From: Mesostigma viride
Lineage: Eukaryota > Streptophyta > Mesostigmatophyceae > Mesostigmatales > Mesostigmataceae
Direction of reading: 5' to 3'
Length of the DNA: 64,000 nt
Assembly (NCBI GenBank): GCA_009746045.1
Contig: RPFO01000026.1
Coordinates: forward strand, 131,501 to 195,500
The notes under the pieces: generated by a model
What the model was told of the DNA's origin: nothing
Databases searched by the model: none
The model's input: only the letters and a program-made list of their open reading frames with translations
Shown here: in pieces, positions 55,200 through 64,000 of the stretch
Layout of the letters: every line of letters starts with the position of its first letter
How positions within the stretch are numbered: position 1 is the stretch's first letter
Made by a program: the position numbers and the translations under genes

Positions 55200-58100
55200 C
55201 CGTTAGGACTGGACGGACGCCGAGCACGAGCGGAACCGGTGCCGTCAGGAGTACCTGTCGGCCCTGGACGCCCGGGCGGACGTCGACGAGCTGGACAATG
55301 GTGCCCCCAACGCAGCCATTTTTGCGGGCTTTGCGGCTCGTGCCCCGTTGCTGGCGGCCCGGCACCTGCCGGTCATGCCCCGCCGCCGCCCCGGCCCGCT
55401 CTACCGCCGTCCGCCAGGACCCCAAGGTCTTGGCCGCCCGGCACCGCCTCAAGCGTAACCGGGACCCGCTGCAGAAACCATTGCTCAAGGCCGCCCTTGT
55501 GGAGGCCTACAAGCACGCTCAGGACGCGGAGGCGGCCCAGTGCATCGCGGATGCCAAGGCCTGCCAGGCCCGCAACCAGGGCAAGGACATGTGGTACCAC
55601 CTCGACCGGCTCGGCGGCCGGCGGCAGCGCACCCCGGTGGAGCACACGGGGGACGGCACGGCGCCGGTCAGCCTTGACCGCTGGTTGGCCCACAATGTTT
55701 CCTTGACCGGTGGGGCTCGCGCCCCCCCCCCCGCCGCTTCATCCCGAGACGGCCGCCCGCCTCGGGGTCGCCGGACCCCCGCCGCCGCCAGCGCCCCCCT
55801 CCTCGGCCGCGGACTACCAAGTCCCCGCCTTGCAGGAGGGCTGCCTTGCCACTGACGACGTCGTCCCCCCCTTCACTTTGAAGGAATTGGACGGCGCCCT
55901 TGCTCGCCTGCGGTACGATGCGGCGGTCGGTGCCAACCACCTTTCTGCTGAGCTGCTGAAGACCCCTGATCTGGCGGTTCGGGATCTTCTGCTGGCGTTC
56001 CGGCAACCGTGTCCTGCTCTCTGAGGAGCCTCCGCCTGCTGATCGAGTGGCAGACGGCCATCCGCGTCATGCTGTACAAGAAGGGCTCTGCTGCTGACCC
56101 CGGTAACTACCGGGGTGTCTGCCTCCAGAGCGCCGCGCTGAAGGTCTTCATGCGCATGATGCTGCACAGGCTCCGCGCCGCGCTGGACCCACACCTGGGT
56201 GAGTCTCAGCAGATGGGTTTCCGTCGTGGTCGTAACACTGTCATGGCTGTGTTTGTCGCGCGCCGGTTGATGGAGGAGGTGCGTCGACTTCCCCCTGACA
56301 GTTTGCCGCTGGTCTTCATTTTTGTTGACTACATCAAGGCCTTTGACACTGTTAATCAGCCGGCCGTCCTAAATTTAGGACTTCGTCCTAAAAAGTCCTA
56401 AGGTCACTATAACTGAGGTACCGGGCAGGGGGGGTCACTATATGGTCCATACCCCTAGTGGACCGTGACCTCCAAGATGTACTCTACCCGTGATACCGGT
56501 ACATCGTACCCGGATTCCGTACCGGGTACCGGGTAGATGCGCGGGAATGTACGTACCTCGACCAAAAATACAGAGATTTTGGGCCAAAAAAGTGGGTGCG
56601 GGAATGATGTGCGGCGGATATGGCGACCTGACAAATATGGGCGGCATTTTCACGTGAGCTTATCGTTTTGGGCGCCCAGTAGCAAGAACGAAAGCTTGGT
56701 ACTTATGCTTAAAGGGTCTGAATTTGGTTACGAAATTATTTGCGTTTGCATGTGTAGCACGGCTGCTCAACATGAGTAGGTCACAGATCGCCTGCGCCCG
56801 GACGGTCGATTTTGAGCACAAACATGTCAGTGCGTGAGGAAACGTTGCCCGCACCAGGCCAGGCAGTTTTTGCGCTTGATTTTAATCGTAGTATAGAGTT
56901 TGGAAACGGTATATCTGACAAGGGAGCGCCCGGGCCTGGGTGTTCTTGCCCGAAGTTTACTGTCGACCATTTTACAGAACGTCAAGGCTGGGTAGCGAGC
57001 GCACGTGACAGGACTTGTCTTTTGATCTCTCTTGGGCCTAGAACAATGCTCCGGCGTGTCTTACGTTACTTTCGAACCATTTTGTAAGTTTGGCTGCGTT
57101 CTTGTGCCGGAAAGCTGGCTGGCTGCGGATATCCGCGATTCTTAATGCATCCACCTGGACGTGGCGACGTAACAAGCAGGTTTGTGCCGGGTTCTCTCTG
57201 TGGTTAGGTGTAAGGGGTAGCGTAGTCGTAGCAGTAAGTGTCAGCCGGCTATGCCTGAAAGACAGGACAGTTTCTGTGCATGTACATGGCTTACGTAGTT
57301 GGTTTACGGCATGTACCTTCTATCGTCGCAAGCTTCCTTGTTCGCTGCTGCTAAGTTACGCATGCTTCCCAGCTATGTTACGGTTGCGTTCATTATCAGC
57401 CATGGGCCCATTGCTTGCAGTTGTTCTAGCTATTCTTATGCTGCCTGTATGTGATGCTTTTACAGCTCTACCCCCCCCCTAGAATGCATGCAAAGTGTGG
57501 CATGTTGGACAGTGCCCTTTAACAACTTCATCTGGCTGCTATCCTGTGTAAGTTGCCATACAAATGTGGTGTCCTCTCCTTCCTGGGTGGTGGCCAGCAT
57601 GCCCGTGACATTAAACAAGCTATGGTATATGCTTGGAGAGAGTTTGCCGTAAGGGGTGGGTCATGTTCAAGCCAGGCAACCTCAGCAACCATACAACCTT
57701 ATATTGCATGATCTGCCCCATCTGTGACACCGTTAGGCACGCGTATATATACGTGCAGCCACAGCACGGTACGGCCTTGTTATACGCTGCCCCACCTCCC
57801 CAAGGCCGCGTAGGGTCCCGTGGGGCCCTGAGGATTGGTAAGAAGCTCATGGGACTGTGTGGGTGGCGTGGTGATGGGTGATATACATGGTGGTCCTAAA
57901 AAGTCCTAGTTTCAATTTTGGGCCATTTTTTTCGTTCGAGGTCTGCCATGGGGCAGGGCCAGTTTTGGTACTAAACGTCGTTATTTGAACCTAGGTCTTT
58001 GATAGAAATTAAAAAACTATGTTATTTCTCAGTGGCACAAATGGCAGGGTCAAATGTTACTGTTTACATGATTAAATACGCATTCCCCAGCGTCCTAAAT

Positions 58101-59347
58101 TTAGGACTTTTTGCAGGCTTTTGGACAACACGGTTCTCTGGGAGGCTCTTTGGGCCATCCTAGCTCTGGATCGGGTACCACCTGCGTTTATTGCTGCCAT
58201 TCGCCGTCTGTATGAGGGCTCACAGGCAGTAGTGCGGACTGCGGAGGGCACGTACCACTCCACCATTCCCCCTTCACCACGGGGTGTGGCAAGGTTGTGT
58301 CCTGTCCCCATACCTGTTCATTATTGTCGTGGATCACGTCATGCGCCGGGCACGTGCGCGCTTTACAGCTCTTAAGGGGTTCGAGCCAGGCTTGGACATC
58401 CTTAACGTGAAAGAGCACGGCGGGGTTAGACCTGGTTACCGCCTTGCCGACCTGATTTATGCGGATGATACCACCCTCATCGAGAGCCCCGAGCACATTC
58501 AGACCTGGCTGGACTGCCTGGGCCTGGAGGCGCGGGCGGTGGGGCTGGAGATTAGTGTCAAAACTGAGGCGATGGTGATAGGGGCATCCAGTAAACCACC
58601 GCTGCCGCTCCTGCTCGACGGGACGGAGGTCCCGTCACGGACCTCTTCAAGATCAAGTCCGCGACCGCTTCAGGCTGTTGGGGAGCTGGCTTCCTGACAC
58701 CGCCGACGATGTGGACACCCGCATCGGCCTCGCCTGGGCCAAGCTCCGTTCGCTCACACCCTACTGGCGCTCGAAGGGCCTGGACGGGCACCGCAAGCGC
58801 ATGCTCTTCAAGGTCCTCGTCCTCACGGTGCTCACGTATGGCGCCGAGGCGTGGACCCTCCCACCCAAACTGGCAGCTCGGCTCGACGGCACAGTTTACA
58901 GGATGCTCCGGCAGGTCCTTAATGTAGGTTTTTCCGAGCGTCCGTCATCAGAGTCTTTGTATCATGGCATGCCTCGTGTTTCGGACGAGATTAGGCAGCG
59001 TAGGATAGCATTTGTAGGACACCTTGCCCGCACCAGCCAGGTCGACACCACCCTTGGTCTGGCCGGCCCCCAGCGGCTTGGACAGCCAGGGCGGCACATT
59101 CTGACCTGGCCTGGCCCCAAGGACATTCCCAAAAGGGTAGGGAAACCTGTCACCAACTACGTTCAGATGTTGCTGGACGACCTAGTGGTCCCAGCCCAGT
59201 TTGAGCACCGCATCCACTCTCTCTCCCGTCTTTAATTGGACTGCCATGCAGGACAAGACGCGGTGGAAGAAGATTGTCAAGGCGCACACGCCCGACCCTG
59301 TGGGCAAGCCCCCTCCCCCCAAGCGGAGGAGGCGTTTTGATGAGTAG
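55200..59347 (+). pseudogene. LINE-A ORF2, RT and C-terminal domain, broken
   Basis: RT motifs: IRVMLYKKGSAADPGNYRGV, MGFRRGRNTV, FIFVDYIKAFDT before the insert; LWAILALDRVPPAFIAAI, LADLIYADDTTLI and LEISVKTEAMVIG after it. C-terminal part: KLRSLTPYW, TYGAEAWTLPPKL, RRIAFVGHLARTSQ, ending PPPKRRRRFDE. Beyond the insert it has frame changes near 55450, 55760, 56005, 58300, 58640 and 59234. The endonuclease is missing. Confidence 0.8.
56350..58125. mobile_element. Unclassified 1.7-kb insert with 16-nt palindromes at both ends
   Basis: It interrupts the RT codons after FDT. GTCCTAAATTTAGGAC, a perfect 16-nt palindrome, lies near each end (56366-56381, 58092-58107), and GTCCTAAAAAGTCCTA occurs inside both ends (56385, 57894). 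The flanks read AAGGCCTTTGACACTGTT on the left and AGGCTTTTGGACAACACGG on the right, perhaps a diverged target duplication. No transposase-like ORF. Probably a non-autonomous DNA transposon. Confidence 0.55.
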
Positions 59348-59480
59348 TGTAGGTAGGATTTTCTAGATAGATCGAGTTAGGACAGTTCGATCACGCGGCT
59401 TCCTCCACCGGCCATCCATCATGAAATATGTGCTACATGACCTCCCCACGGAGGCATGTTATAATTTAATTTAATTTTTT

Positions 59481-59965
59481 AATGCCTCCGTTGGGGGGTC
59501 ATGTAGCACATATTCCTTGATGGGTGGTGGAAAGGAGAGAGCCGCGTAATCTACTGAACTATCCTAACGCTAAGCTACCTAGTCTAGAAAAATCCTAACT
59601 GCCCTACTCGTCAAAACGCCTCCTCCGCTTGGGGGGAGGTGGCTTGCCCACAGGGTCGGGCGTGTGGGCCTTTACAATCTTCTGCCACCGCGTCTTGTTC
59701 TGCATGGCAGTCCAAAGAAGGGAGAGAGAGTGGATGCGGTATTCAAACTGGGCTGGGACCAGTAGGTCATCCAGCAACACCTGTACGTAGTTCGTGACAT
59801 GTTTTCCCTACCCTTTTGGGAATGTCCTTGGGGCCAGGCCAGGTCAGAATGTGCCGTCCTGGCTGGCCAAGCCGCTGGGGGCCTGCCAGACCAAGGGCGG
59901 TGGCGACCTGGCTAGTGCGAGCAAGGTGTCCTACAAATGCTATCCTACGCCATGTCTAATCTCGC
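59481..59965 (-). mobile_element. LINE-A ORF2 3' fragment, tail-to-tail partner
   Basis: Reverse-strand hairpin CCTCCGTTGGGGGGTC, 3' UTR, KRRRRFDE end (stop near 59607) and about 100 codons of the C-terminal domain up to the GHLAR region. Truncated at a Penelope 3'-region piece. Confidence 0.75.
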
Positions 59966-60033
59966 TGTCTAATGAATGGAGATGGACATGTGTAGCCTTG
60001 TGCATTGAAATTATGGCTGGCTTACGTGTAGAG
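59966..60033 (+). repeat. PLE 3'-region repeat, left part
   Basis: AATGGAGATGGACATGTGTA through CTTACGTGTAGAG, the reverse of about 16800-16850. It continues at 62511 after two insertions. Confidence 0.6.
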
Positions 60034-60171
60034 TAAGTAAGTAAGTAAGTATACTTGCGTGTCATGCGCAAAGGCATGCCACGGAGTACTATGCTAATCT
60101 CATTAGAAAAATAATTACACAAAAGTTTAAACAAATATCGTCTGCATCATCCCCCAACCGTTAAGCACTAG

Positions 60172-62423
<2,252 letters not shown>

Positions 62424-62434
62424 TACGTGTAGAG

Positions 62435-62510
62435 CTTCTCAGGGATATGTGCTACATTGACTCCCAACGGAGTGATGTTGATAATTAATTAATTAGTTAA
62501 TTAATTAATT
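62435..62510 (+). mobile_element. ORF1-unit solo 3' end with target duplication
   Basis: 76 bp: CAGGGATATGTGCTACATTG, the hairpin CTCCCAACGGAG and a TTAATTAA-type tail. Flanked by ACGTGTAGAG (62425-62434, 62511-62520). Confidence 0.85.
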
Positions 62511-62583
62511 ACGTGTAGAGCGACTAGATGACCTAGACGGTGGGGCCGGAAACAGCTTGCTTGATCAGGGCGTGTGTTTCAAG
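62511..62583 (+). repeat. PLE 3'-region repeat, right part
   Basis: Continues from 60033 after the two insertions: CGACTAGATGACCTAGACGG through GATCAGGGCGTGTGTTTC. Confidence 0.65.
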
Positions 62584-62687
62584 CCTAACTTGAACATATC
62601 TCCACGGGGAGCACGTGTTGAGCACATATCTCTGAGATGGGGCATAATGCTTTTAATACATTCTTTTGGGCTACTTCCTGCAACCTT

Positions 62688-62945
62688 AAAATTAAATTAA
62701 TTTAAATTATAACATGCCATTGTGGGGAGGTCATGTAGCACATATTTCATGATGGATGGGGTGGAGGAAGCCGCGTGATCGAACTATCCGAACTCTATCT
62801 AGAAAAATCCTAACTACACTACTCATCAAAACGCCTCCTCCGCTTGGGGGGAGGTGGCTTGCCCACAGGGTCGGGCGTGTGCGCCTTGACAATCTTCTTC
62901 CACCGCGTCTTGTCCTGCATGGCAGTCCAAAGACGGGAGAGAGAG
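62688..62945 (-). mobile_element. LINE-A ORF2 3' end insertion, minus strand
   Basis: AATTT-type tail, 3' UTR, KRRRRFDE and the last 40 or so codons of ORF2 in reverse. Flanked by CTGCAACCTT (62678-62687, 62946-62955). Confidence 0.88.
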
Positions 62946-63059
62946 CTGCAACCTTGGGTAGGGTGTAAACTAGCTACTCCTGCTCTGCATGGGTGCACAA
63001 AGGGCACCTGCACCACTAGGTAATCCAGCAGCTAAGTAAGGTGCGGACATAGGGTGGAA

Positions 63060-63667
63060 CGGCTTACAGGATGCTCCGACAGGTCCTGAACGTATAGGGT
63101 TTTCCAAGCGCCCGTCATTAGAGTCTTTGTATATCAGGGCATGCCTCGTATTTCGGACGAGATTAGACATGGTAGGATAGCATTTGTAGGACACCTTGCT
63201 CGCACCAGCCAGGTCGACACCGCCGTTGGTCTGGCAGGCCTCCAGCGGCTTGGCCAGCCATGCAGGGCGGCATATTCTGACCTGGCCTGGCCCCGAGGGC
63301 ATTCCCAAAAGGGAAGCCTGGAAACATGTCACGGACTACATCCAGATGTTGCTGGACGACCTAGTGGTCCCAGCCCAGTTTGAACACCGCATCCACTCTC
63401 TCTCCATTCTTTGGACCAGTTGCCATGCAGAACAAGACGCGGTGGCAGAAGATTGTCAAGGCTCACACGCCAGCCCCTGTGGGCAAGCCACCTCCCCCCA
63501 AGAGGCGGCGGCGTTTTGATGAGTAGTGTAGTTAGGATTTTTCTAGACTTGATAGCTTAGAGTTAGGTTAGCTCGATTACGCGGCTCCTTCCACTCCACC
63601 CATCCATCAAGGAATATGTGCTACATGATCTCCCAACGGAGGCATGTTATAATTTATTTTAATTTAA
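63060..63667 (+). mobile_element. LINE-A ORF2 3' fragment insertion, plus strand
   Basis: It starts at MLRQVLNV and runs to KRRRRFDE (stop about 63525). The 3' UTR has GATCTCCCAACGGAGG (63629) and an AATTTATTTTAATTTAA tail. Several indels break the frame. Flanked by TAGGGTGGAA (63050-63059, 63668-63677). Confidence 0.88.
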
Positions 63668-64000
63668 TAGGGTGGAAGATCATCATGCATGGCTAAATAA
63701 TGCCGGCTAGCAATGCATGGCGTCTCAGCAGAGAGTAGCTCTCTGCATAAGTAATTACGCCAAGCTAAATTCATGCATCATCCGTGGGGACTCCCATCAT
63801 AGGCGCACATGCGCGTACGACGTAGGCGTGGGCCACGTGCTAAGCTAAGCCTGACTAGTCCACACTACTGCTATATATTCCCTCATAAGCTGGGGTTGCT
63901 GGGGGGGCAGGGGGTGCCTGCCAGGGCTTGCGGTCGACGTGGATGACCGCCCCCCTCCAGTATACCGGCTTCCCCCGGGCTGCGTTCTGCCGGGGCTGGA

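Larger units (their letters stand above)
55199..59480 (+). mobile_element. LINE-A ORF2 unit, 5' truncated, with an inserted element
   Basis: It begins in the endonuclease-RT linker. The RT region (about 55860-56350) is followed by a 1.7-kb insert and resumes at about 58120. The 3' UTR ends with GACCTCCCCACGGAGG (59440) and an AATTT tail. A minus-strand copy is joined tail to tail at about 59481. Confidence 0.8.
62585..64000 (-). mobile_element. LINE ORF1 unit, minus strand, runs off the window
   Basis: From the left: a degraded hairpin (CTCCACGGGGAG), 3' UTR pieces (62600-62687, 62946-63059, 63668-63890), then the end of ORF1 variant 1 on the minus strand (VYWRG and LDDD-side codons) to 64000. 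Two LINE-A 3' fragments are inserted in it. Confidence 0.7.

Overview
The window is a nuclear segment from a photosynthetic eukaryote, most likely a unicellular alga and probably a green one. The genes are GC-rich and broken by many introns whose acceptors follow long C-rich tracts. One product is a plastid peroxiredoxin Q with a lumen-type leader, and there is a short plant-type (TTTAGGG) telomere-like tract. No species can be named from sequence alone.

Host genes, left to right. (1) A PP2C protein phosphatase (+, about 371-6078, 5' end outside or not found) with an ACT-like N-terminal segment and a Cys/His-rich C-terminus. (2) A two-exon gene for a 92-residue membrane protein of unknown role (-, 18717-19165). 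(3) A site-2 protease, S2P/MBTPS2 type (+, 21317-34192, 11 exons, 824 codons before the stop), with HELGH and LDGQ motifs. (4) Peroxiredoxin Q (-, 47002-49735, 4 exons); its catalytic Cys lies on a 32-nt microexon. (5) NHP2, the L7Ae-type protein of H/ACA snoRNPs (+, 50738-53097, 4 exons), divergent from peroxiredoxin Q. Exon phases agree at every junction proposed.

Between these genes lie three repeat domains (about 6.9-17.8 kb, 34.5-46.5 kb and 53.9-64 kb) made of nested retroelements. I recognise: LINE-A ORF2 units (endonuclease + RT, tail AATTT-like); separate ORF1 units (coiled coil + RRM-like domain, tail TTAA-like) that carry no ORF2; a related LINE-B (tail ACTT); decayed Penelope-like elements with their 3' region; two 1.7-kb piggyBac-like non-autonomous elements with TTAA duplications; and one 1.7-kb insert ending in 16-nt palindromes. 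At least twelve LINE insertions are bounded by 10-11-bp target duplications, which lets the nesting order be read directly.

The strongest candidates for something new are: the apparent split of one LINE into ORF1-only and ORF2-only elements with similar 3' hairpins; the uniform duplication length and repeat hits at one nick site; the twin piggyBac-like insertions at the same TTAA in opposite orientations; the peroxiredoxin microexon; and repeated duplication of exon ends with their splice donors inside PP2C introns.
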